From Acidobacteriota bacterium (lineage in GTDB: Bacteria > Acidobacteriota > Vicinamibacteria > Vicinamibacterales > UBA2999), in contig QHWQ01000309.1 in NCBI GenBank assembly GCA_003222635.1, positions 1 to 35,613 on the forward strand: a stretch of DNA of 35,613 bases, read 5' to 3'. Each line of letters starts with the position of its first letter. The stretch's first letter is position 1. Shown piece by piece: positions 21,957-30,108 of the stretch. The notes beneath the pieces are model-generated. The model did no database searches. It saw only the letters and a list, made by a program, of their open reading frames with translations, and was not told the origin of the DNA. The translations under genes were made by a program, and so were the position numbers.

Positions 21957-23729
21957 ATGATCGCCAGACGCCCCGCACTCGCCGTGTTTGTGATCGCGCT
22001 CGGTACGAGCGCTGCCTTCACCGGCGCCCAGGCGCCGACATCCAGCCTGACCGGCACGGCGAAGCTTGCGGGCGGCGGCGTGGAAGGCGTTGTCGTGTCC
22101 GCGCGGGCGGCGGGCAGCAACATCACGACGTCCGTGCTCACGGATGGACGCGGTGAGTACGTCTTTCCACCGCTCGACGGCGGCCCCTACGACGTCTGGG
22201 CGCAGGCAACCGGTTATCAGACGGCGCGCGCGAGCCTCGCGATCGAGGGCGGCCGGCAGGCCCATCAGGCGTTCACGCTGAACGCCATCGACGACATCAC
22301 GCCGCAGCTGAGCGCGTCGGAGTGGTTTTCCGCGATGCCGGAGGAGACGAAGGAGCAGCGGCGGATGAAAGCCATCTTCCGCACCAACTGCACCGCGTGC
22401 CACGGTCCGACGCATGCCCTGCAGAACCGCTTCGACGAGAACGGCTGGCGCGCCGAGGTCATGTTCATGGAGCGCATGACCGGCACGGGCGGGATCAACC
22501 GGCACACGACCGTCGCGCACTATCGCGACGAGCTGGCGCGCTATCTCGCGTCGCTGCGCGGCCCCGCATCGCCGCCGCTGAAGTTCACGCTGCAGCCGCG
22601 CCCCTCCGGTGACGCCGCGCACGTCGTCTTCACCGAGTACGACGTGCCGCTCGCCGGTTCGCGGCTCGAGCGCGCGTGGCTGGATGGCAGCGACTGGTCG
22701 ATCGGATGGCCCACGGCCTCGCTGGGCGCGCGCTGGATCCACGACATCGTGCCGGACAACGACGGCAACGCCTGGGGCACGAGGGATCGCGGTCCCGCGG
22801 ACATGTCGTTGTTCAAGATCGACACGAAGACCGGCGACGTGACCGGCTATATCATCCGGGACGGGAAGACCATCCGGCGGTCGCATTCGATCACCAAGGA
22901 TAGCAACGGCATCATCTGGTTCGATGGCGGCAACGGTCCGCTCGGCCGGCTCGACCCGCGCACCGAGACGTTCGAGATGTTCACGCCGCCGCTCAACATG
23001 GGCGGCGGCCAGCTGACGACCGTCGACTGGAATCCGCAGGGCAAGATCTGGGGCGCCACCAACAGAGGTGCCAACCGGTTCGATCCGGAGACCAACACCT
23101 GGACGCACTACGAGAGTCCCACCTGGAGCAACAACTTCGTGTACGGCACCGCCACTGACGCCGAGGGCAACGGCTGGTGGACGCAGTACACGGCGGACAA
23201 AGTCGTCAAGGCGGATCCGAAGACGGGGAAGACGTACGAAGTGGCCATGCGCCCGCCGTGGGTGAACGTCGACGATGTCACGACGGCCGCGGATCGCGAG
23301 TGGTATCAGGCGATGGGCGTGATGACGTGGGGCAACCTGAACACCGTGCCCTACGGGCAGCAGCCGCGCCGCATGGGCGCGGACAAGCGTGGAGAGTACG
23401 TCTGGGTACCGAACAACGTCGGCAACAACGTCGCGCGCATCAACATCCACTCGCTCGAGGTGAAGTACTACCGCGTGGACGGCAACCCGTACTTCGTCAC
23501 CGTCGACAAGGACTCGAACGTCTGGACGAATCTGTTCAGCGACGCGAAGGTGGCGCGGCTCAATCCCCGGACCGAGCAGTGGACCTATTACACGCTGCCG
23601 AGCCGCTGCGAGTCGCGCAACATCTCGGTCGACGATCTCCGCGGCGATGTGTGGGTGCCGTGTGCCAACACCAGCCGCGTGATTCGCATGCACCCGCGAA
23701 CGGCGGCGGAGATCGAGGCGTTGAAATGA
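21957..23729 (+). CDS. cytochrome c fused to a Vgb/SMP-30-like propeller
   Basis: The 590-residue protein has a signal peptide (about 1-24) and a carboxypeptidase-regulatory-like beta domain (about 30-108: VVVSARAAG, then TDGRGEYVFPPL). A haem c domain follows with CTACH at 145-149 and a helix reading AHYRDELARYLASL. A beta-propeller occupies about 230-590, with repeated DNDGNAWGT, DSNGIIWFDGG, NPQGKIWGATN, DAEGNGWWTQY, KDSNVWTNLF and DLRGDVWVPC. The propeller resembles virginiamycin B lyase and NHL proteins. The combination suggests periplasmic oxidation coupled to a cytochrome, but the substrate is unknown. It overlaps the next cytochrome gene in an ATGA. Transcription probably starts from a TTGACA promoter at 21910. 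Confidence 0.85.
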   Translation: MIARRPALAVFVIALGTSAAFTGAQAPTSSLTGTAKLAGGGVEGVVVSARAAGSNITTSVLTDGRGEYVFPPLDGGPYDVWAQATGYQTARASLAIEGGRQAHQAFTLNAIDDITPQLSASEWFSAMPEETKEQRRMKAIFRTNCTACHGPTHALQNRFDENGWRAEVMFMERMTGTGGINRHTTVAHYRDELARYLASLRGPASPPLKFTLQPRPSGDAAHVVFTEYDVPLAGSRLERAWLDGSDWSIGWPTASLGARWIHDIVPDNDGNAWGTRDRGPADMSLFKIDTKTGDVTGYIIRDGKTIRRSHSITKDSNGIIWFDGGNGPLGRLDPRTETFEMFTPPLNMGGGQLTTVDWNPQGKIWGATNRGANRFDPETNTWTHYESPTWSNNFVYGTATDAEGNGWWTQYTADKVVKADPKTGKTYEVAMRPPWVNVDDVTTAADREWYQAMGVMTWGNLNTVPYGQQPRRMGADKRGEYVWVPNNVGNNVARINIHSLEVKYYRVDGNPYFVTVDKDSNVWTNLFSDAKVARLNPRTEQWTYYTLPSRCESRNISVDDLRGDVWVPCANTSRVIRMHPRTAAEIEALK

Positions 23730-24142
23730 GAACGCTCGCCGCGGCCGCCGCGATGCTGGCGCTGGCCGTTGCCGCCGCCGCGCAGATCCAGCGGAACGGC
23801 GAGGCCTTCTCGTCGACGCCCACCGTCGAGCGCGAGCGCTACGATACGCGCGTATTCATGGCGCCCCTCATGCTGACCGACGCGCAGCTGAACGGCCGGC
23901 GCATCGTCGCACAGCGATGCGCGAACTGCCACGCCGGCAATCCACGCCAGCCCGGCCCGCCGCTCGGCAAACCGATCGTCGACAACCGCGGTGAGGCGTT
24001 CATTCGCGACAAGATCGCGACAGGATCCGTGTTGATGCCCGGCTTTCAGTACACGCTGCAGCCGGTCCAGATCGACGACATCATCGCGTTCCTGAAGACG
24101 TACACGCCGCCGCCGCGAAGCGCCGCAGCCGGGGACGAGTAG
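23726..24142 (+). CDS. monohaem cytochrome c
   Basis: The 138-residue protein has a signal peptide (about 1-20, ending AAAAQ) and one class I haem c site, CANCH at 65-69. Met104 (SVLMPGF) is the likely axial ligand and the C-terminal helix is VQIDDIIAFLKTY. It ends in a short acidic tail. ATG 23726 overlaps the upstream stop by 4 bases, so it is translated with the propeller/cytochrome fusion and probably accepts electrons from it. It ends in TAG three bases before the convergent stop of the 24146 gene, with no room for a terminator hairpin between them. Confidence 0.9.
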   Translation: MRTLAAAAAMLALAVAAAAQIQRNGEAFSSTPTVERERYDTRVFMAPLMLTDAQLNGRRIVAQRCANCHAGNPRQPGPPLGKPIVDNRGEAFIRDKIATGSVLMPGFQYTLQPVQIDDIIAFLKTYTPPPRSAAAGDE

Positions 24143-24145
24143 ACG

Positions 24146-26929
24146 TCACTTCCTCCTTGTTGCCATCTGCAGATTGCGCCGCGCATCGTCGAACTCGGGA
24201 TCGATGGCGAGCGCCTGCTTGAATTCGTTCAGCGCGTCATCCATCCGTCCCGATGAGGCGAGCGCGATGCCGAGATTGTTGTGCGCTTCGGCTGAATCCG
24301 GATTCCACGTGAGCGCCTCGCGCAGCTGCCCGATCGCATCAGGATAGCGACGCGCCACCAGCAGATCGGTGCCGCGTTGATAATGCTCGACGAACGCGGC
24401 CTTGAGGATGGAATCGAGCTGCGCCGAATGCGGGACGACGGTGCCGAGGTAGCCGCTGCCCGCAATCGGCCGCCGGTCCGCGCCGGTCGCCACGGTTTGT
24501 CCCGGACCGACCGGAGGCGCCGTGTAGGCGAGCTCGAGCAGGGATAAATACGTGTCGAGCCCTTCGACGATCGGCGCGGGCCTGCCGGAGACGAAGCACG
24601 ACGGGCACCACGCGGCCACATGGTCGACGTCGATGAGCGACGGGGGAATCGCCTCGTTCAGCGGCAGCAACGACGTCCGCCCGTATTCCTGAATCGGATG
24701 ATCGTCGGTGACCGGCTCGACGCCGCGCGTCGCCTTCACCAGCGTCTGCGATGGCGCGACGAACATGCTGACGATGTCGCGGGGCGTGCCGAGCTCGACT
24801 CGCTGGAGGTCCATCTGGACCGCGGGCGCGCGGGCGAGCGCGGCGGCCAGGCGATGCGGATCGATTTCGTTGTGCGGGGCGGTCGTTCCCACGAGCAGCA
24901 GGTTCGATGACGCGCCGGAGAGCAGCACCGCGTTCGGGAACACATCGACGAACGAGCGCGTCATCGAGAGGATCATCGACTGCGGCACGCCGTAGGCCGG
25001 CAGCCACTGCGTCAGGTAGCCGTTCGGCTTCAGCCGCGCCCGGGCGCGTTGGTAGAACTCGGTCGTGTAGAGCGCGGCGACGCCGGCGTGCACGATCGGC
25101 GGCGGTTCGAGCGTGATGAGGTCGTACGCCTCGGACGATCGCATCTGCAGGTGATGACGGCCGTCGTTGATGTAGACCGCGACGCGCGGGTCGTGCAGCA
25201 CGTCGCCGTTGAAATCCTTGAAGTAGTCCGCGTGCTCCAGGATATGGCGCGAGAGATCGACGACCTCGACTCGTGTCACGGTGGGATGCAGCGTCGCCGC
25301 GTTCGCGGTGTTGCCGACGCCGAAGCAGAGCACGAGCACGCGTTCAGGGTTGTCGGCGAGCAGCAGCGGGACGTGCGCCATCGCGCGCATGTAGCGCTGC
25401 GAGAGCAGCTCGGTGGAGGACATCGGGTGACCGTTGGTGACGAGGACGCGCCCGCCATCAGGACCATCGGTCACGGCGACGAGCTCCGTGACACCCTCGC
25501 TGATCGTATAGGCGCGCTGCGGTGGAAAGAGCAGCGCGCGCGAGAGCAGGTAGTCGGATGGCAGCAGCAGCCATACCACGATGGCGACAATCGGAATCAC
25601 GATCGCCGCGGTCCGGCTAAAGCCGGACACTACTGGAACGGTAGCGTCCGCCTTCAGGCGGACCAACGGCGCGATCGCGAACGCCGCCGCGATCATCAAC
25701 ACCGTTGCGCTGCGCTGCATCCCGAGCATCGGCAGCAGCACGAATCCCGTGACGATCGATCCGCAGACCGCGCCGAAGGTGTTCGCGAGGTAGAGCAGCC
25801 CCGCGCGGCGGCCGACCGTCGCCTCCGCGCGCTGGATGATGGCGTTGGCGATCGGAAACGCGAATCCCATCAGCAGCGCCGGCAGGGAGACGACAAGCAG
25901 GATGGGGCGCGCGTTGAACCAGAAGTCATCGAACGCCGTGGGAGTCGTGTAGGCGCCCGCGGCGTCGCTGATGGTGCGCGCATTGACCGAGGCGAGCCCC
26001 GCGAGCGTCGAGACGATGAAGAGCACCTGCGCGGTGATCAGGATCTGCGCGGGCCTGTCGATGCGCTTCTGCACATACGCGCCAAGCAGCGAGCCGGCGC
26101 CCATCCCGAGCAGGATCATCGCGAGCAGCAGCGCGAAGACCGCGCGGAACTCGCCGAGGAGGATCGAGAAGTCTCGAAACCAGAGGATCTCCATGCCCAT
26201 GCCGGCAGCGCCGGTGAGCACGAGCGCCGCCGCGGCGGCAGTGACCGGGATGCGGGATCCGGGATCCGGGACCCGAAGGTTCTTTGGGATTTGGGGTTTG
26301 GGATTTGGGATTTGGGATTTGACGGCGAGCGCGCCGCTCGCCGTCGCGAGATTGAGTGCGACCGCGATCAACTGCGTGGCGCGAAGGCCGAACGACGGCA
26401 CGAGCGAGGAGTCGGTCAGGAAACATCCGAGCGCGGCGCCGAGCGTGTTCACGCCATACAGCCAGGCGATGCGGCGAGTGGACAGGTCCGCGCCGCGAAG
26501 CAGATGACGGATCAAGACGGTCAGCGTGCCGCCCATCAGCAGCGTGATCGGCGTCAGCAGCACGAGCGCGATCAGCGTGCGTGCCGCGTACGATCCGAAC
26601 GATAGGACGTACCAGCCGTCAGTGCCGCGCGTGTACGATGAAACGGCCGCTGACAACTCGCCGAGATCCGGCAACAGCGTCGAGATGCCGAGGCCGAGCA
26701 CGCCGATGGCGAACTCGAGCGATGCAAAGACGTGAACGAGCGAGTTCGGCCTCCGATCCGCCCACAGGCCCGCAAAGAGGCTCCCGATCCCCAGGCCGAG
26801 CATGAACACGGCCGTCACGATCGACGCGGAATAGATCGTGTTGCCGAAGACGTTGGCAAACACGCGCACCCACACCACCTCGTAGATCAGCGCGCTCGCG
26901 CCCGATGCAAAAAACAGCAGGTACAGCAT
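24146..26929 (-). CDS. fused membrane transporter/spermidine-synthase-like/TPR protein
   Basis: The 927-residue protein has about 14 membrane segments arranged as two similar halves (LIYEVVWVRVF, residues 14-24; MGMEILWFRDFS, 244-255). A spermidine-synthase-like Rossmann domain follows (VLVLCFGVGN 531-540, VEVVDLS 554-560, YDLITLEPPP 602-611), then two or three TPR units (855-925). Such fusions are widespread but largely uncharacterised, and it is not clear that they make polyamines. Two in-frame insertions look foreign: residues 204-228 (SQIPNPKPQIPK and following), encoded by heptamers, and residues 423-440 (VRLKADATVPVVSGFSRT), encoded by a composite palindrome. Both lie in loops between membrane segments. 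The gene converges on 23726 and diverges from the 27043 receptor. Confidence 0.85.
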   Translation of the reverse strand: MLYLLFFASGASALIYEVVWVRVFANVFGNTIYSASIVTAVFMLGLGIGSLFAGLWADRRPNSLVHVFASLEFAIGVLGLGISTLLPDLGELSAAVSSYTRGTDGWYVLSFGSYAARTLIALVLLTPITLLMGGTLTVLIRHLLRGADLSTRRIAWLYGVNTLGAALGCFLTDSSLVPSFGLRATQLIAVALNLATASGALAVKSQIPNPKPQIPKNLRVPDPGSRIPVTAAAAALVLTGAAGMGMEILWFRDFSILLGEFRAVFALLLAMILLGMGAGSLLGAYVQKRIDRPAQILITAQVLFIVSTLAGLASVNARTISDAAGAYTTPTAFDDFWFNARPILLVVSLPALLMGFAFPIANAIIQRAEATVGRRAGLLYLANTFGAVCGSIVTGFVLLPMLGMQRSATVLMIAAAFAIAPLVRLKADATVPVVSGFSRTAAIVIPIVAIVVWLLLPSDYLLSRALLFPPQRAYTISEGVTELVAVTDGPDGGRVLVTNGHPMSSTELLSQRYMRAMAHVPLLLADNPERVLVLCFGVGNTANAATLHPTVTRVEVVDLSRHILEHADYFKDFNGDVLHDPRVAVYINDGRHHLQMRSSEAYDLITLEPPPIVHAGVAALYTTEFYQRARARLKPNGYLTQWLPAYGVPQSMILSMTRSFVDVFPNAVLLSGASSNLLLVGTTAPHNEIDPHRLAAALARAPAVQMDLQRVELGTPRDIVSMFVAPSQTLVKATRGVEPVTDDHPIQEYGRTSLLPLNEAIPPSLIDVDHVAAWCPSCFVSGRPAPIVEGLDTYLSLLELAYTAPPVGPGQTVATGADRRPIAGSGYLGTVVPHSAQLDSILKAAFVEHYQRGTDLLVARRYPDAIGQLREALTWNPDSAEAHNNLGIALASSGRMDDALNEFKQALAIDPEFDDARRNLQMATRRK
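25611..25663 (-). repeat. composite palindrome inside the 24146 gene
   Basis: Two 18-bp palindromes, GTCCGGCT..AGCCGGAC (25611-25628) and GTCCGCCT..AGGCGGAC (25646-25663), flank a 17-base centre that can itself fold (CTAC/GTAG). The 53-bp module is in frame and encodes about 18 residues between membrane segments. Confidence 0.85.
26247..26320 (-). repeat. two heptamer arrays inside the 24146 gene
   Basis: On the plus strand, 26247-26274 is GGGATGC, GGGATCC, GGGATCC, GGGACCC. Positions 26286-26320 are five units of GGGATTT or GGGGTTT. An 11-base spacer separates them. They encode residues about 204-228, at the junction of the two membrane halves. The GGGATTT word recurs as its complement at 31058-31086. 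Confidence 0.85.
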
Positions 26930-26961
26930 GCCCGCGGGAGGCTACAGCCTTCCCTACCTCC

Positions 26962-26967
26962 TTGACA
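26962..26967 (+). promoter_or_regulatory. -35-like TTGACA upstream of the 27043 receptor
   Basis: A perfect TTGACA lies 76 bases before ATG 27043. The hexamer 17 bases further on, CAACGT, is a poor -10, so this is a weak call. Confidence 0.25.
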
Positions 26968-27042
26968 AACCACGGCTGATGACGCAACGTGTGCGGGTTT
27001 CCATACGCCACATCCCCAGGTTGATCGAAGGAGATCAGAGGA

Positions 27043-29961
27043 ATGAATCGTCTCGTCATGACCGCGTTGGCTCTCGCGGTGCTGATTGGACTTGCGGCGC
27101 CCGCGCGCGCGCAGGTCGTCGGCCAGATTCAAGGTACCGTGACCGACGCGCAGGGCGCCGTGCTGCCCGGCGTGTCGTTGACCCTGCGGAACAGCGAAAC
27201 CGGCGCCGTGCGCACCAGCGTCAGCGAAGGCGACGGACAGTACCGCTTTGCCGGGCTGCAGCCCGGGACCTACGCCCTCAAGGCGGAGCTCCAGGGCTTT
27301 GCGACGGTTGACGTCGAACGCCTCACGATCAACATCGGTCTCCAGCTGCAGCAGGACCTCAAGATGCAGCTGCAGAGCCTGCAGGAAACCGTGACGGTCA
27401 CCGGCGAAGCGCCGGTCATCGAGGTGACGCGCACCGAGGTGGCGCAGGTGATCACGCAGGAGCAGATCGACACGCTGCCGATGGCCGACCGCCAGCCGGC
27501 GAGCCTCGTGCTGCTGCTCCCGGGCACCAACATGGACAACACGCAGGTGCGCCGCGCGCAGGCCAACATCGGCGCCGGCGGCATCAACAACCAGATGAAC
27601 GCGTACTTCCTCGACGGCGCCTCGAACTGGTCGACCAACTCGGGCCAGCAGCACGCGGAGATGCCGCAGCTCGCCATCCGCGAGTTCCGCGTGAACGTCG
27701 CGCAGGCCTCGGCCGAGCATGGCGGCAACGTCGCCGGGCTGGTGAGCATCGTCACGAGGAGCGGAACGAACCGCTTCAGCGGCGAGGCGCTCGAATACTT
27801 CAAGAACCAGAATCTGCAGGCGCGCGACAAGAACGCGGAAGACGTGGGCGCGCCCAAGCCGGACTACAAGCGCAACAACTGGGGACTCTCGCTCGGCGGT
27901 CCGGTCCTCAAGGACAAGCTGCACTTCTACAGCGCCATCGAATATCAGACGGAGAACAAGTCCTTTACCGTCAACACCGGCCAGCCGCGCTTCTACAGCG
28001 CGCTCGAAGGCGTCTTCCCGACCGACTACCGGCGCCACAAGTACTTCCTGCGCGGCGACTGGCAGATCAACCAGGCGCAGAGCCTGTTCGTCCGCTACGG
28101 CCGCGACTTCGAGCACATCGACTGCGAGGCATGCGGCGGGCTCAACGCGGCGTTCAGTCAGAGCTACGTCGAATCGCCGCGCGACACGACGGTCACCGGA
28201 CACACGTGGGTGATCAGCAATCGCGCGCTGAACGAGCTCCGGGTGCAGTACCCAGCCCGCCTCTGGAACGCGAACGGACCTCCGGGAACGCCTGTATGGG
28301 ACCGCCCGGGAGAATTTCCGGCGGAGCGATTCAACGGCTACACGCAGGTCTACAACTTCCCGAGCCTGCGCTGGGGATCGGCGACCGCGAGCCTGAACTT
28401 CACGAAGCGCTTCGAGGTCAAGGACGACTATTCGTACTCGGCCGGCAACCAGCAGTGGAAGTTCGGCGGCGGGTACGAACGCTACATCTCGCCGGAAGAC
28501 GTCGTCGCCAACCTCGGGACGTGGACGTTCTCGACCGACCAGTTCTTCGACGGCTCGGCGGCCGCGATCGCCGCGTTGAGGAACCCGGTCTCGTTCACCG
28601 CGTCGTTCCCCTCCACGGTGCGCAAGCTGCACAACTACTGGATGAACGGGTACGCGCAGGACGAGTGGAAGCCGATCAGCAACGTGACCGTCAACCTCGG
28701 CCTCCGCTACGACACCCAGTACCACTCGTTCAACAATCAGCTCGATTTCACGGGCCGCGAGGTGTTGAAGCAGCTGGTCGACCCGACGTCGCGGCACGAC
28801 AACAACAACTTCGGTCCGCGCGTCGGCGTGGCGTGGGACGTCACCAACGACACGAGGACGCTGGTGCGCGCGGCGTACGGACGGTTCTACCAGTACCTGC
28901 CGCAGGGCAGCCTGCGAAACGAGCTCGGCACGCTCCTGCAGAACAGCATCAGCATCACGAACCCCTCGTATCCGGATCCGTACGGCGGCCTGTCACAACA
29001 GGCGTTCGTGACGGTGTCGGCGCGGCCGAACGTCAACATTCTTGACGACAACATCCAGAACATGACGGGCGATACGGCGACCGGCGGCGTCTCCCGGCAG
29101 TTGATGCGCAACCTCGCGATTCACGTCGACGGTGTCTACACGAACCTGCGGCAGTTCGCGCGGACGCAGAACATCAACCAGCCGAGGCCCGCGTTCGACT
29201 TCACGACGCTCGACGCGGCGACGGCCGCGAAGATCGCCGCGTTCTCGACCGCGCAGCTCAACGCCGCGCGGCCGATGGCGAACTGGGGGAACATCGTCCA
29301 GCTGACGTCCAACGGCTGGAGCCACTATCGGGCGCTGTACGTGCGGCTCGACAAGCGGATGGCCAACCGCTACATGTATCTCGTCTCGTATACGAGGGAC
29401 TGGACGACCAATTCGGTCGACAACGTGTCGGACTTCTACCATCCAGACCTCGACACCGGGCCGAGCGGCCGGAAGCACACGCTGGTCGCGAGCGGCTCCG
29501 CGCGGCTGCCGTTCGATCTCACGTTCGGCGCGGTCTGGACCATTCGTACGGCGCTCCCGTACAGCGCGCTCTCGGGCGTCGATTTCACCGGCGACGGCAC
29601 GATCGATTTCGTCCCGGGGACGTCGCGCAATCAGGCAGGGCGCGACAGCGCGGGCACCGCGTTCGTGCTGCAGAAGGTCAACGAGTGGCGGGCGGTGCGC
29701 AACCTCGCGCCGATTCCGGCGAGCCAGCTGCAGAGCAGCGACTTCAACCGGTTCGACATCCGGTTGAGCCGCGCGCTGCAACTGGGCGGCGGCCGCAGCG
29801 TCGATCTGGTCGCACAGGTGATCAACCTCTTCGGACGCGACAACCTGATAGGCGGCACCGGCGGCACCTTCACCAACATTGCGCTCTCGAGCTCGTTCGG
29901 TAAGTACGCGGTCGCGGCGCCGCGTCAGGAAGCCGAAGTCGGTATTAGTTTTAAATTCTAG
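27043..29961 (+). CDS. TonB-dependent receptor, carboxypeptidase-regulatory N-domain
   Basis: The 972-residue receptor has a signal peptide (about 1-24, ending ARAQ) and a transthyretin-like domain (GQIQGTVTDAQGAVLPGVSL; EGDGQYRFAGLQPGTYALKA). The plug has ETVTVTGEAPVIEVTRTEVA, DTLPMADRQPASLVLLLPGT and VSIVTRSGTNRFSGEALEYF. The barrel ends in Phe (AEVGISFKF). The plug keeps the SGTNxFxGxxxEYFRN-type block more fully than the other two receptors here. GAAGGAG and AGAGGA lie shortly before the ATG. A metallo-hydrolase gene follows 148 bases downstream, across a long heptamer hairpin, so co-expression would have to pass that structure. The substrate is unknown. Confidence 0.93.
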   Translation: MNRLVMTALALAVLIGLAAPARAQVVGQIQGTVTDAQGAVLPGVSLTLRNSETGAVRTSVSEGDGQYRFAGLQPGTYALKAELQGFATVDVERLTINIGLQLQQDLKMQLQSLQETVTVTGEAPVIEVTRTEVAQVITQEQIDTLPMADRQPASLVLLLPGTNMDNTQVRRAQANIGAGGINNQMNAYFLDGASNWSTNSGQQHAEMPQLAIREFRVNVAQASAEHGGNVAGLVSIVTRSGTNRFSGEALEYFKNQNLQARDKNAEDVGAPKPDYKRNNWGLSLGGPVLKDKLHFYSAIEYQTENKSFTVNTGQPRFYSALEGVFPTDYRRHKYFLRGDWQINQAQSLFVRYGRDFEHIDCEACGGLNAAFSQSYVESPRDTTVTGHTWVISNRALNELRVQYPARLWNANGPPGTPVWDRPGEFPAERFNGYTQVYNFPSLRWGSATASLNFTKRFEVKDDYSYSAGNQQWKFGGGYERYISPEDVVANLGTWTFSTDQFFDGSAAAIAALRNPVSFTASFPSTVRKLHNYWMNGYAQDEWKPISNVTVNLGLRYDTQYHSFNNQLDFTGREVLKQLVDPTSRHDNNNFGPRVGVAWDVTNDTRTLVRAAYGRFYQYLPQGSLRNELGTLLQNSISITNPSYPDPYGGLSQQAFVTVSARPNVNILDDNIQNMTGDTATGGVSRQLMRNLAIHVDGVYTNLRQFARTQNINQPRPAFDFTTLDAATAAKIAAFSTAQLNAARPMANWGNIVQLTSNGWSHYRALYVRLDKRMANRYMYLVSYTRDWTTNSVDNVSDFYHPDLDTGPSGRKHTLVASGSARLPFDLTFGAVWTIRTALPYSALSGVDFTGDGTIDFVPGTSRNQAGRDSAGTAFVLQKVNEWRAVRNLAPIPASQLQSSDFNRFDIRLSRALQLGGGRSVDLVAQVINLFGRDNLIGGTGGTFTNIALSSSFGKYAVAAPRQEAEVGISFKF

Positions 29962-30090
29962 GGGGAAGGGAAAAGGGGGAAGGGGGAAGGGCGGGTCCAG
30001 TCGTCAGGATTCGGTTGCTTAGGCCTTAGGCCTACACCCCTGACCACTAGACCAGCCCTTCCCCCCAACCCCTGCCCCCTAATCCCTGAT
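29962..30090 (+). terminator. large heptamer-built hairpin after the TonB receptor
   Basis: Beginning on the base after the TAG stop (29959-29961), 29962-29989 is four 7-base units of the GGGGAAG type. The complementary side (30056-30090) is five C-rich 7-base units (CCCTTCC, CCCCAAC, CCCTGCC, CCCTAAT, CCCTGAT). GGGGGAAGGG pairs perfectly (29982-29991 with 30056-30065), with an extra GGTC/GACC step. No T-run follows. Its role as terminator or 3'-end stabiliser is inferred. Confidence 0.6.
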
Positions 30091-30108
30091 CTGCGTAAGG
30101 AGACATCA

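Noticed and set aside
21873-23693. 606-codon minus-strand frame over the propeller/cytochrome gene
   Set aside because: It is antisense shadow; the plus-strand frame has a signal peptide, a CTACH haem site and propeller repeats.
25049-26605. 518-codon plus-strand frame over the 24146 gene
   Set aside because: It is antisense to a membrane protein with clear segments and a methyltransferase-like motif, and its own composition is charged and featureless.
26887-28797. 636-codon minus-strand frame over the third TonB receptor
   Set aside because: It has Arg/Val/Leu-rich shadow composition, no motifs, and overlaps two well-supported genes.
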